Origin: an uncultured Dyadobacter sp.
GTDB lineage: Bacteria; Bacteroidota; Bacteroidia; Cytophagales; Spirosomataceae
Direction of reading: 5' to 3'
Length of the DNA: 64,000 bases
Assembly (NCBI RefSeq): GCF_946482605.1
Contig: NZ_CAMLSE010000001.1
Location: forward strand, 310,001-374,000
Below, one piece after another: positions 40,751 to 49,312 of this stretch. Position numbers and translations under genes: made by a program. The notes beneath the pieces were generated by a model. The model saw nothing but the letters and a program-made list of their open reading frames with translations, ran no database searches and was not told where the DNA came from. How positions within the stretch are numbered: position 1 is the first letter of the stretch; the number at the start of each line of letters is the position of its first letter.

Positions 40751-43700
40751 TTAGAATTTAAGCTTTACACCGGCTGAGTAAACCCTCGCTACCGGATACT
40801 GTCCGCCATCGAGGCCCGGTGCTGTATAGCGACCGTCGACGAGCTGGCTGCCGATTTCAGGATCCATTCCCGAGTATTTGGTGAACGTCAGCAAGTTGTC
40901 GCCACTCAGATAGACCCGCAGATTCGCTTTGCCAGGCAGATTCTTGAAAGTATAACCGATAATGAGGTTTTTGAGGCGCAGGTAGTTACCGTTTTCCAGG
41001 TACCAGTCGGAATTGGTCGAGAAATTCCTGTTCGGATCGTTTGCACGGATTTTGGGGATGTCGGAATCACGGTTTGTCTCTGACCATGCATCCAGGATCT
41101 TGTCCCAACGGTTGTATCCTTGCTCAGCACCGTTCAGGGTCGATTGCTTGAATGCATTGAAGAGCTTCACACCACCGACTCCCTGGAAAAACAAGCTGAG
41201 ATCGAAGTTCTTCCAGTTGGCGTTGGCGGTGATGCCGTAAGTGACTTTCGGAAATGCATTGCCCATGTACACCCGGTCGTTGTCGTCGATCTTGCCGTCT
41301 TTGTTTTCGTCCACAAATTTGAGGTCGCCCGCTTTGGCACTAGGTTGAATACGATCTCCCGCAGGGCCTACGTAGGCCGCGGCTTCTTCATCCGACTGGA
41401 AAATGCCCGCATTTTTGATCAGCCAATAAGAGAAGTAAGGCTGCCCTACGGTAGAACGGAAAGGGACCAGAATGCTGCGCCAGGCATCACCCTGGACCCA
41501 AACCGAGTTAGGGTTGGTATCGATGTAATCCACCCGGTTTTTGAGGGTAGCAAAATTTCCGCCGATTTCGTACCCGAAGTCGCCCAGATTGTCACGCCAG
41601 CTGGCAGCAAATTCAAATCCCGTGTTCCTGATCTTTCCCTGATTGATGAAAGGGGCACCATAACCGTTGGTGTTCGTCCATTCGGTATCCTGCTGTTTGA
41701 TCAGGTCGTAAGTCAGTTTATTGAAATAGTCCGCGGTGATTGTCAGTTTCTCCTTAAGAAAACTCAGGTCAATCCCGAAATCGGTTTGCTGGGAAGTTTC
41801 CCAGGATAGCTCCGGGTTAAACCGTGCATTCACGTACGAACCATTGCTGATGGGAGCTCCATTACCTACCTGATAGGTCGTATTCGGCGTCAGTACGGGG
41901 TAGCCATAATACCGTCCGATGGAACCAATGTTGCCGATTCGGCCCCAGCTTGCTCTGAATTTGAACAAATCAACCCCTTTTACATTGAAGAAAGGCTCGG
42001 AGCTCAGTTTCCATGCACCAGTGAAGCCCGGGTAACCTTTGGCGCGGTATCCGTCAGCGAGGCGTCCGGCAATGTCGTAGCGATAACTGGCAGTCAGGAA
42101 GTAGCGGTCGGCCCAGCTGTAAGAAAGACGTCCTACGTAAGAGGCGTTACGGTCCTTCCACTCGTCGTCGGTTGGTCTGTTTTGGTCAAATACCGATGCA
42201 TTGACAAAAAACTGCGCCCAATCCGCTTCGTTTTCAAAGCCGCGGGCTGCAATGGCAAAATTGCGCTCTCCGTTTTCCTGGGCGGTCATCGACACCATGG
42301 CACCTACATTATGACGGCCAAAAACGCGGGCGTAGTTCGCCGTATTTTCCCAGATCCAGTGGTAACCGCGTCGGGTAGAGTAGGAGAGGGTATTCTGGTT
42401 GTTTGGTTTGCCGGGTTCTGTCCTTTTAGGATCGAAGCTCTTCCAGAGCGCGCTGTTCTGGCGGTAGCTGAAACGGCTTGTATAGCTCAGGCCCGGGATG
42501 ATTTCAGATATGCCCAATTCAGTCACCGATTGCATATCGTTACTTTTGTTGAAGGGGCGGTTGCGGAGCAGCGTTCCCACCGGGCTGATCGCGTCACCAT
42601 GGATACCGAGGTATTGCGAGTCGCGGGGGCCAACACCGCCGAAACTGCCGTCTTCATAGTAGGCAGGGGCGGAGCGGGGCATGTAAATGGCAGACAGGAC
42701 GGTACCGCTGTATCCGCTGGTGGTTCCGGTGCCGCGGTTGTCGTTGTTGTTGTAAAACAGCTCCTGACGCAATTTGACCTTATCACTGAATTTGTACATC
42801 GCATTGAAGCGTACCGAAAGATTTTGCGCGTAGGTGTTGATCAGTGTACCCTCGTCGCGCTCGTAGCGTCCTTGCAAAAGCGTTGAGAATTTATCGGTAC
42901 CCGCATTGAAGCTCAGGTTGTGACGCTGGATCACACCGGTCCTGAAAATTTCGTCGATCCAGTCGGTGCGCGTTACCTGTGCGTAAGGGTTTTTGGTCGC
43001 ATCCCAGCCATCCAGCGGGGAAAGGCCGGCATTGGTGTACGCCAGATTGGATACTCTGGCTTCATCCTGCGCATTCAGGGACTGTGGGAGTTTCCAGGCA
43101 TTTTTTACCCCCATAAAACCACTGTACTCTACGCTCGGCTTACCCTGGGACGCCTGACGTGTCGTGATGAGGATTACACCTGCCGAACCCGAGAATGCGC
43201 CATAGATAGCGGCGGATGCGGCATCTTTCAAAACGGTGATCGACTCGATGTCGGCCGGGTTGTAGGGGGCGTTAGGCACGCCGTCCACGACGTACAGAAC
43301 GCTTTCACCCCCGCGCGAGCCTGTTCCGCGAATCGTAATGTTAGGCGCCTGGTCGGGGTGACCGCCGTTGCTGATCGCCGTTACGCCGGCAACCTTCCCC
43401 TGGATCATGCTTCCTACGTTCAAAACGGGACGGTTTTTGATCTGATCCATGTCGGGTACAGTAGAAACAGCCGCCGACAGATCCGCTTTTTTCGTGGTAC
43501 CATAGCCGATGACGACCACTTCTTCCAGTGACTTGGTGTCCGTAAGGAGCGCTATGTCGATCTGTGATTGGTTTGCAACACTCACTTCCTGCGCCATGTA
43601 GCCCACGAAGCTGAAAATCAACTGGGCTTCCGAACCCGGAATTTCGATTTCGAATGCGCCTGTCGCGTCCGTCGAAGTTCCGCGCTGCGTGCCTTTTACG

Positions 43701-44194
43701 ACAACGCTCACGCCGGGAAGTGGCTCCTTGGTGTCCGCAGCTGTTACCTTACCTTTAATGACCCGGTCGATGGATTCTTCGCTGTCAAATACGTCGAAGA
43801 GGCTCGTCGGATCGTCGGTGGCGGCTTTGGCTGCCTGTTTTTTGTTGAGGATAATGTAGTCTTTCGAGACCGAGTAGCGGATATTGAGCGGTGTCAGCAG
43901 CTGTTCGAGCACTGCCGAAAGCCGCTGATTTTCCACGGTCAGGCTCACCCGCTGGTTCCTTACCAGCGATGGGACGTAGGAGAAACGCACCCCGGTCGAT
44001 TTTTCCAGGGTGGTAAGTACCTGGCGTAATTCCTGTCGCTCGGCTTTGAGGGTTACGGGGCGCTGCAGCAGCTCCTGCGCCAATCCATTGCTGGCGATCG
44101 AGAGGCTGCTGAACAGCAGGGTCAGGATAAATGGTATGCATGTAATTTTCATCACAGTCACCAGGTATGTTAGTGGTAGACTACATTTTTTCAT
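40751..44194 (-). CDS. SusC/RagA-family TonB-linked transporter (locus 2)
   Basis: 1147 residues from the ATG at 44192-44194 (MKKCSLPLTYLVTVMKITCI); a longer frame to 44290 lies in leader sequence with a hairpin and is rejected. Signal helix, STN domain ('RPVTLKAERQELRQVLTTLE', about 45-115), beta-sandwich domain ('VIKGKVTAADTKEPLPGVSV', about 140-220), plug ('VLYVVDGVPNAPYNPADIESITVLKDAASAAIYG') and barrel ending 'VARVYSAGVKLKF'. The STN domain predicts signalling to the FecR protein upstream. It forms the outer-membrane import pore with the SusD downstream. Confidence 0.95.
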   Translation of the reverse strand: MKKCSLPLTYLVTVMKITCIPFILTLLFSSLSIASNGLAQELLQRPVTLKAERQELRQVLTTLEKSTGVRFSYVPSLVRNQRVSLTVENQRLSAVLEQLLTPLNIRYSVSKDYIILNKKQAAKAATDDPTSLFDVFDSEESIDRVIKGKVTAADTKEPLPGVSVVVKGTQRGTSTDATGAFEIEIPGSEAQLIFSFVGYMAQEVSVANQSQIDIALLTDTKSLEEVVVIGYGTTKKADLSAAVSTVPDMDQIKNRPVLNVGSMIQGKVAGVTAISNGGHPDQAPNITIRGTGSRGGESVLYVVDGVPNAPYNPADIESITVLKDAASAAIYGAFSGSAGVILITTRQASQGKPSVEYSGFMGVKNAWKLPQSLNAQDEARVSNLAYTNAGLSPLDGWDATKNPYAQVTRTDWIDEIFRTGVIQRHNLSFNAGTDKFSTLLQGRYERDEGTLINTYAQNLSVRFNAMYKFSDKVKLRQELFYNNNDNRGTGTTSGYSGTVLSAIYMPRSAPAYYEDGSFGGVGPRDSQYLGIHGDAISPVGTLLRNRPFNKSNDMQSVTELGISEIIPGLSYTSRFSYRQNSALWKSFDPKRTEPGKPNNQNTLSYSTRRGYHWIWENTANYARVFGRHNVGAMVSMTAQENGERNFAIAARGFENEADWAQFFVNASVFDQNRPTDDEWKDRNASYVGRLSYSWADRYFLTASYRYDIAGRLADGYRAKGYPGFTGAWKLSSEPFFNVKGVDLFKFRASWGRIGNIGSIGRYYGYPVLTPNTTYQVGNGAPISNGSYVNARFNPELSWETSQQTDFGIDLSFLKEKLTITADYFNKLTYDLIKQQDTEWTNTNGYGAPFINQGKIRNTGFEFAASWRDNLGDFGYEIGGNFATLKNRVDYIDTNPNSVWVQGDAWRSILVPFRSTVGQPYFSYWLIKNAGIFQSDEEAAAYVGPAGDRIQPSAKAGDLKFVDENKDGKIDDNDRVYMGNAFPKVTYGITANANWKNFDLSLFFQGVGGVKLFNAFKQSTLNGAEQGYNRWDKILDAWSETNRDSDIPKIRANDPNRNFSTNSDWYLENGNYLRLKNLIIGYTFKNLPGKANLRVYLSGDNLLTFTKYSGMDPEIGSQLVDGRYTAPGLDGGQYPVARVYSAGVKLKF

Positions 44195-44290
44195 AAATTT
44201 CCAATGGTTTTGATGATTTCTGGACAAAGCCCTCCCGTGCTCCGATTTTTGCGGAACTGTCCTTCTGTTGAAATGAACCGGGAGAATCAA

Positions 44291-44323
44291 GCCGGCAGTG
44301 CTGTAATCATTGCCGGCTTTTTA
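44291..44323 (+). terminator. Plus-strand hairpin with T-run between fecR and susC (locus 2)
   Basis: AGCCGGCA (44291-44298) pairs with TGCCGGCT (44312-44319) and is followed by T on the plus strand, opposite to the genes. On the gene strand there is no T-run. It could stop antisense transcription or shape the susC leader. Confidence 0.55.
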
Positions 44324-44384
44324 GTGAATATTGGTCAAGGTTTAGCCATATCGGACGGTTGGTTTTGGTGAGAGGAAACGTGGT

Positions 44385-45464
44385 TTATTCGCAGCCCTGG
44401 CCCGAGATCACGACCTGTCCGTCGGTGATCTGGTAGCTGGCTTCGATGGTAGAACAGATAATTCCCAATTTTTCAAAAAATGGCTCATCCCGCAGTGTGA
44501 CACGCAGATAGCAGTTGGCCATGCGCGTGGAGTCGTAAACCACAGGGATGCCGTAGGTTTCCTCCAGTATATGGAATACTTCCGCAACCGGCTGATTTTC
44601 AAAGCTGAAATTTGGTTTGAGGTCCGGGTGGGCAATGGCGACGGGGTTTTCAGTAACGGTTTTGGATATCACGGGGCGGTCGGCCGTAAATACGGCTTGC
44701 TGATTAGGCGTGAGCATGATTTCCGGTGCCGATTCGCTTCGGTTGAGATCTTTGGCCTGCATGACAGCCACTTTGCCCGTCCGCACGATCACTTCTACCC
44801 GCTTCGACGAAGACTTGATGGTGAAACTTGTGCCGACCACCCTTGTAATGAGGTCGTTGGCGTACACAAAAAATGGATTGGATTTATCCTTCCTGACTTC
44901 GAAGAATGCTTCCCCGGTCAGGAAAACTTCTCTCCGGTGATCCCTCACAAAGGCGGGAGCGTAGCTTACAGCAGCGTCCGGCATCAGCCGTATGGTACTG
45001 CCATCGGGCAGCGCAACCGTCAGCGCCTTTCCGCTGAGGTTCCTGACTTCCTTCAAGGGAACTGTGGAGGCGGAAACGTAGTGGTTATACGTATAATGAC
45101 TTCGCTGGAATGCGTGGTTACCCGTAAGCAGCCATCCGAGGCCCACCAGCACCAGCACTGCGGCCGCGGCATACCACCACCGCAATTGAACAAATGCCGG
45201 CTTACGAACAGGCAGTGCTCTCACCGACTCATTCAGGATCCTGTTCACTTCATGATCGAGCTCTTCGTGGGAGAGCTCGCTGGGCTGTTTCTCCCAGGTC
45301 AGTACCAGCTCGGCAGCCTGGTCCATTAATATGCGCTTCTCGGGATACTCGGCTTTCAGTTTGGCCCAGAAAAAATCGGCGCGGGGCTGACCGTTTTTCA
45401 CCCATAACCGGAAATCATCGTCAGTCAGAAAATCTTCCAGGTTGTAGTGGTGAAATGGATGCAT
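44385..45464 (-). CDS. FecR-family anti-sigma factor (locus 2)
   Basis: 359 residues. Cytoplasmic part, one transmembrane helix (about 112-131, 'WWYAAAAVLVLVGLGWLLTG'), periplasmic FecR domain ('VALPDGSTIRLMPDAAVSYA', 'VFLTGEAFFEVRKDKSNPFF', 'VVGTSFTIKSSSKRVEV') and C-terminal DUF4974 domain ('FENQPVAEVFHILEETYGIPVVYD'). It should restrain the sigma factor encoded 88 bases upstream and respond to the locus 2 SusC. Confidence 0.94.
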   Translation of the reverse strand: MHPFHHYNLEDFLTDDDFRLWVKNGQPRADFFWAKLKAEYPEKRILMDQAAELVLTWEKQPSELSHEELDHEVNRILNESVRALPVRKPAFVQLRWWYAAAAVLVLVGLGWLLTGNHAFQRSHYTYNHYVSASTVPLKEVRNLSGKALTVALPDGSTIRLMPDAAVSYAPAFVRDHRREVFLTGEAFFEVRKDKSNPFFVYANDLITRVVGTSFTIKSSSKRVEVIVRTGKVAVMQAKDLNRSESAPEIMLTPNQQAVFTADRPVISKTVTENPVAIAHPDLKPNFSFENQPVAEVFHILEETYGIPVVYDSTRMANCYLRVTLRDEPFFEKLGIICSTIEASYQITDGQVVISGQGCE

Positions 45465-45552
45465 TGGTTCAAATGGAATGTGTTCTATAAGTATAATCCG
45501 CCGGAGGGAGCAGAATCATGGAAGAATGGAGATTTTTTTTTAAGATTTTTAA

Positions 45553-46134
45553 TCAATGCCCCTTTACGAGCATCAGAAGTAGTAATCCGGCGAGAAGAAG
45601 CCATTTTTCGCGGAACATTTTCAGCGTTTCGTACAGCAGGTTGGCCGTAGCGGGCCGGGAGATGTTCAGGATTTCTGCAATGCGCTCATTGGACAGGTCC
45701 TGATAGAATTTTAAATGGATGATCTCCTGTTGACGGGGCGTCAGGGATTGGATGATATGCTGGATGCGCGACAGCTTTTCGGCAGCGAATTCGGTCAGGA
45801 TGAGGTCACTCTCAATGGAATTGGCCGTTTCGTGGAAATCTTCCGGGGTATGTTCCATCGCCAGGAAAATTTCGGAACGATTGCTGTTTTTCAGAATGCG
45901 GTTGCGAAGGCTGGTCAGCAGGTAGGGTTTGATATGATCCGTTTTACCCAGGAATGTCCTTCTTTCCCACAAATGCAGGAAAAGGTCATGCACGATGTCT
46001 TTGAGCAAATCCCGGTCGCTGACGAAGCGCCGGCCATAGTCGAAAAGGGGCCGGTAGTAGTTCCGCAACAGGCTCTCGAAGGCAATAGGATCGCCTTCCC
46101 TGAACTTTTGCCAAAGTACCGAATCCTCTTCCAA
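45553..46134 (-). CDS. ECF RNA polymerase sigma-70 factor (locus 2)
   Basis: 193 residues from a TTG at 46132-46134; no in-frame ATG or GTG lies between it and the promoter box at 46160. Region 2: 'SLLRNYYRPLFDYGRRFVSD' and 'KDIVHDLFLHLWERR'. Region 4: 'SLTPRQQEIIHLKFYQDLSN' with 'RIAEILNISRPATANLLYET'. The C-terminus ends in a hydrophobic segment ('WLLLAGLLLLMLV') that looks like a membrane anchor. It heads the locus and probably drives susC-susD under control of the next gene's FecR protein. Confidence 0.92.
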   Translation of the reverse strand: MEEDSVLWQKFREGDPIAFESLLRNYYRPLFDYGRRFVSDRDLLKDIVHDLFLHLWERRTFLGKTDHIKPYLLTSLRNRILKNSNRSEIFLAMEHTPEDFHETANSIESDLILTEFAAEKLSRIQHIIQSLTPRQQEIIHLKFYQDLSNERIAEILNISRPATANLLYETLKMFREKWLLLAGLLLLMLVKGH

Positions 46135-46159
46135 CGAAAAATGGGTTATGGTGCAAAAG

Positions 46160-46188
46160 CAAATGTACCATTTTTCTTTGTTGGCAAA
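46160..46188 (-). promoter_or_regulatory. Bacteroidota-type promoter of locus 2
   Basis: On the minus strand: TTTG (46188-46185), a 17-base spacer, then TACATTTG (46167-46160). The TTG start codon of the sigma gene lies 25 bases downstream of the -7 box. Confidence 0.55.
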
Positions 46189-46250
46189 AATCCGCCGGGC
46201 GCCAGGGGAATTATTTAATGCTGGGATAATATTTTGATTCTCCGGCAGCC

Positions 46251-46291
46251 TTTAAAACACCGGGCAGCAAACACATGTCTGCCGCCCGGTG
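46251..46291 (-). terminator. Intrinsic terminator after the metallophosphoesterase (locus 3)
   Basis: CACCGGGC/GCCCGGTG arms (46258-46265, 46284-46291) with a GCA/TGC continuation; on the minus strand the stem runs into TTTTAAA. It starts a few bases after the stop codon and separates locus 3 from locus 2. Confidence 0.8.
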
Positions 46292-46296
46292 AAGTG

Positions 46297-47523
46297 TTAC
46301 TTGTTCTTTTTGGGAATCAGGAACTTGCCCACGGGTTCGCCGTCGTCGCGGATCATTTTCAGGTCGAGTTGTTTCCGGGTGGCGTGGAGCTTGATCAGCG
46401 TTCTTTTCCCTTCCAGCGGGCCGCCTCCGATCACGATGGGCCAGTTATGGTCCGCGTCGGGTTCATGGGTCATGTACCGGTGCGTATGCCCGGAGATCTG
46501 CAGGTCGATTTTTGCTCTGTTCAAAATCGGACCGAACTGGGCGCGGCAATGCAGGGTACCGTGCCAGTCGCCGGAATGATAGGGGGAAATGTGGATCAGC
46601 AGCACGCGAAAATCAGCCTTTTTGAATTCGGGAGATTCCACTTCCTTTTCCAGCCACTTCTTCTGCACCTCCCGGTACCGGTCGAATGCCGAAAGCCCGC
46701 CGTATTCGACGCTATCGTCGGTTTTGTCCTCGCCTGAATCCAATACCACAAACCGCACCGGCCCGCGGGTGAATGCGAAGTAGTATTTGTTTTCGGGGTA
46801 GGCATAGTATTCGGGGATATGGCGCGAAAAGCTTCCCCGGCATTCATGGTTACCCTGTGTGAGGAGGAAGGGGAATTCGCTGGCAAAAATGTCCACCGAA
46901 GGCTTGATCAGGTGATCGACCATCTGCTGCTCCTCGGTTACCCAGTCGAAGCAGTCGCCGTTGAATACCACGAAGTCGTAATCGCGGGTGTTGCCGGCGT
47001 AGCCGTGACGGTACAGCAGCTGCGGGATGATCTGCGGGCGGTCGTGGATGTCGTTGAACACCACCATCTTGAACTCATCTTCATTCTGGCCCCAGGTTTT
47101 GAATCCGAACATCGCGCTGGCAATCGTTTCTCCGAATTCTACTTTGGAACCTTTGTAGCCCAGCACCTCCGTGGATACGATTTTGTACTTATGCTCCGTA
47201 CCCGGGGTCAGGTTGGTCAATGTGACCTTGTTGATCCGGTTGTTGGCCTCGATCAGCCCGTTGTTATAGCCAAATTCCCGCTTGCTGGTGTAGGTGCCTG
47301 CGCCATATTCGACCCAGCTGAAACAGTTTTTATGGGTGATCCACATGATCGTGACCTCACTGGTGCCCATGTTCTGCAAGTAGGGTCCCGCCACGAAATG
47401 GTTTTTTTCATCGGGCGCGGTTACTCCTGCGGATGAAGCGGCCTGCGAACCGGCCAGGGGCAACAAGCTCAGCGCCCCGATCTGAGACATTTTTTCAAGA
47501 AACGACCTTCTGTCTGAAAGCAT
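46297..47523 (-). CDS. Exported metallophosphoesterase (purple acid phosphatase-like), last gene of locus 3
   Basis: 408 residues. A twin-arginine-like leader (MLSDRRSFLEKMSQIGALSL) precedes a fibronectin-type domain ('SEVTIMWITHKNCFSWVEYG', 'LTPGTEHKYKIVS', about 50-130) and a calcineurin-like domain with all metal motifs: 'VFNDIHDR', 'FNGDCFDW', 'LTQGNHECRG', 'VLLIHISPYHSG', 'LQISGHTHRY'. The domain order matches PAP-like phosphatases, which act on phosphomonoesters or diesters in the periplasm. It lies 34 bases after susD on the same strand, so it belongs to the locus 3 operon and gives the best hint of its substrate. Confidence 0.9.
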   Translation of the reverse strand: MLSDRRSFLEKMSQIGALSLLPLAGSQAASSAGVTAPDEKNHFVAGPYLQNMGTSEVTIMWITHKNCFSWVEYGAGTYTSKREFGYNNGLIEANNRINKVTLTNLTPGTEHKYKIVSTEVLGYKGSKVEFGETIASAMFGFKTWGQNEDEFKMVVFNDIHDRPQIIPQLLYRHGYAGNTRDYDFVVFNGDCFDWVTEEQQMVDHLIKPSVDIFASEFPFLLTQGNHECRGSFSRHIPEYYAYPENKYYFAFTRGPVRFVVLDSGEDKTDDSVEYGGLSAFDRYREVQKKWLEKEVESPEFKKADFRVLLIHISPYHSGDWHGTLHCRAQFGPILNRAKIDLQISGHTHRYMTHEPDADHNWPIVIGGGPLEGKRTLIKLHATRKQLDLKMIRDDGEPVGKFLIPKKNK

Positions 47524-47557
47524 AAAAGTAAGGGTTAGGGACAGTCAAATCTGCTTA

Positions 47558-49297
47558 TTATTCCCAATTCGGATTCTGCGTCAGGTTGGTATTCAGCAGA
47601 CGCTCCTGCTTGGGGATCGGGTAAAGATAGTCTCTGTTTTCAATGAATTTCTTGGTAATATGGCCGTTGATGACCATGTTGCCGCCCTTCGCGCCGTTTT
47701 CGAGCATGATCTCGCTACCAAGTTTCAGGAGTTGTGCACCTTTGATATCGGGTTTCGTACCCTCGTATATCACGACGTCGATCTTGCCGTTGCGGTCGAG
47801 GTCGTATTCACCGGGGCCGGGGAAGTACATCCCTTTGTATTGTTGGGTCAAAATCTGACCTTCTTTCCAGCGGACGATATCGTCCCAGCGGAAGTAGTTT
47901 TCCATCACCAGCTCCACACGTCTTTCGCGGCGTATTTCCAGGATCACACCGAGATTCTTACCGGAGAGCTGCGTGTATTGTGCTGCCTGATAGGGGTCAG
48001 GTTTGGCATTAGCCTGTTCCAGGCTGATATTCGGCATGCCCACACGGTCGCGGGTGAGCTTGGTGGAAATATCCAGGTCGGCCTGCGTCAAAGTGCCTCT
48101 TTCGGCTTTGGCCTCGGCATAGTTAAGCAATACTTCGGCATAACGGAACACGGGCATGTCTGTAATGTCCTTGTTAAAAGTATCCCATTTAGGCGCCGAA
48201 ACAAATTTGATCAGCTGATAGCCGGTGACCGTAGCCCCGAATTCGGGCACCAACTGCGCGGTTTCGCCAATCCGCGTGTAACCCGGGGTGCGGATGGTCT
48301 GCGCGAGACGTGGATCGCGGTTCTGGACCTCATCGTAGAACTGCATCGTTTCATAGCCTTTTTTGTCGGTAAAGCGTGTGCCATCGGCCATCAGGTAACT
48401 GTTCACAAGCTTCTTTTCCAGGCCCGGACGACCATAGGACGCCGTCATGGTGTAGTAATTCAGGTTGTGGTAAACCTGCAATTCGTCACTGAAATCGCGG
48501 GCGAGAATGATCTCGTCGGGGATCGCATTGTCGGAGGAGAACAGCCTCATGTAAGCCGTTGCGGGCGTGGCTTTGTAAATTGTGTAGCCGCTGTTCTTCA
48601 TCAGATTTTCCGACGCCGAAATACATTCGTCAAGGAATTTGTCGGCATTCGGCAGGTTGTATTCCGGATGGTATTTACGGAAAGTCCCTTCAAACAAAGC
48701 GATACGTGATTTCAGGGCCAATGCGGTCCATTTGGTAACGGTCGTAACCTGCCGGCTGGCATCGAGGTTGGCGATGGCATAATCGATATCGGCCATCACG
48801 GAATCCATCACGAGCGTGCGCGGGTCACGGGCCTTGGTGAGCAATTGCTGGTCTTCGAGCTCGATGGTGGTCGAGTACCAGGGTACGTCGCCGAAACGTT
48901 TGACCTTTTTGAAGTAAAAATAGGCCCGGAAAAAGCGGGCAAGGGCGTTGTATTTGGCAACAGCTTTTTTGTCCGGGCATTTACCGGAATTGGCAAGAAA
49001 ATAATTGATGTTCCGCAAATCGGTCCATTTCCAGCCGTTTACGTCGGTATCTGTCACAGGAACGATCCGGGTTCCCTGCAATTCATCGCGCAAGCTGGTC
49101 TTGACGACATTGTCTACATCCTCATTATACACATCTTCTGCGGTGGGCAGCGCGTTGTAAAAGGAGTTGGTGTAAAGCAAAAGATCGTTTTCGGTATTAA
49201 AGAACGTCTCCGGCGAGATCGCGTCCTGCGGAAGCTGATCCAGATCACAGGCAACGAGGCCCATGGAAATGGCAATAATGCTAAGTATCTTTTTCAT
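47558..49297 (-). CDS. SusD/RagB-family outer-membrane lipoprotein (locus 3)
   Basis: 579 residues. Lipoprotein signal 'IIAISMGLVAC' (Cys17). Typical RagB/SusD landmarks: 'ISPETFFNTENDLLLYTNSF', 'YNALARFFRAYFYFKKVKRFGDVPWY', 'FRYAEVLLNYAEAKAERGTLTQADLD', 'EIRRERRVELVMENYFRWDDIVRWK' and the closing 'YLYPIPKQERLLNTNLTQNPNW'. It is the binding partner of the SusC encoded 15 bases upstream and lies before the phosphoesterase gene in the same operon. Confidence 0.96.
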   Translation of the reverse strand: MKKILSIIAISMGLVACDLDQLPQDAISPETFFNTENDLLLYTNSFYNALPTAEDVYNEDVDNVVKTSLRDELQGTRIVPVTDTDVNGWKWTDLRNINYFLANSGKCPDKKAVAKYNALARFFRAYFYFKKVKRFGDVPWYSTTIELEDQQLLTKARDPRTLVMDSVMADIDYAIANLDASRQVTTVTKWTALALKSRIALFEGTFRKYHPEYNLPNADKFLDECISASENLMKNSGYTIYKATPATAYMRLFSSDNAIPDEIILARDFSDELQVYHNLNYYTMTASYGRPGLEKKLVNSYLMADGTRFTDKKGYETMQFYDEVQNRDPRLAQTIRTPGYTRIGETAQLVPEFGATVTGYQLIKFVSAPKWDTFNKDITDMPVFRYAEVLLNYAEAKAERGTLTQADLDISTKLTRDRVGMPNISLEQANAKPDPYQAAQYTQLSGKNLGVILEIRRERRVELVMENYFRWDDIVRWKEGQILTQQYKGMYFPGPGEYDLDRNGKIDVVIYEGTKPDIKGAQLLKLGSEIMLENGAKGGNMVINGHITKKFIENRDYLYPIPKQERLLNTNLTQNPNWE

Positions 49298-49312
49298 CGG
49301 AATGGATGCCTT

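Noticed and set aside
47660..48709. 349-residue plus-strand frame opposite susD of locus 3
   Set aside because: Antisense shadow of a clear SusD gene; composition is not protein-like and no motif is present.
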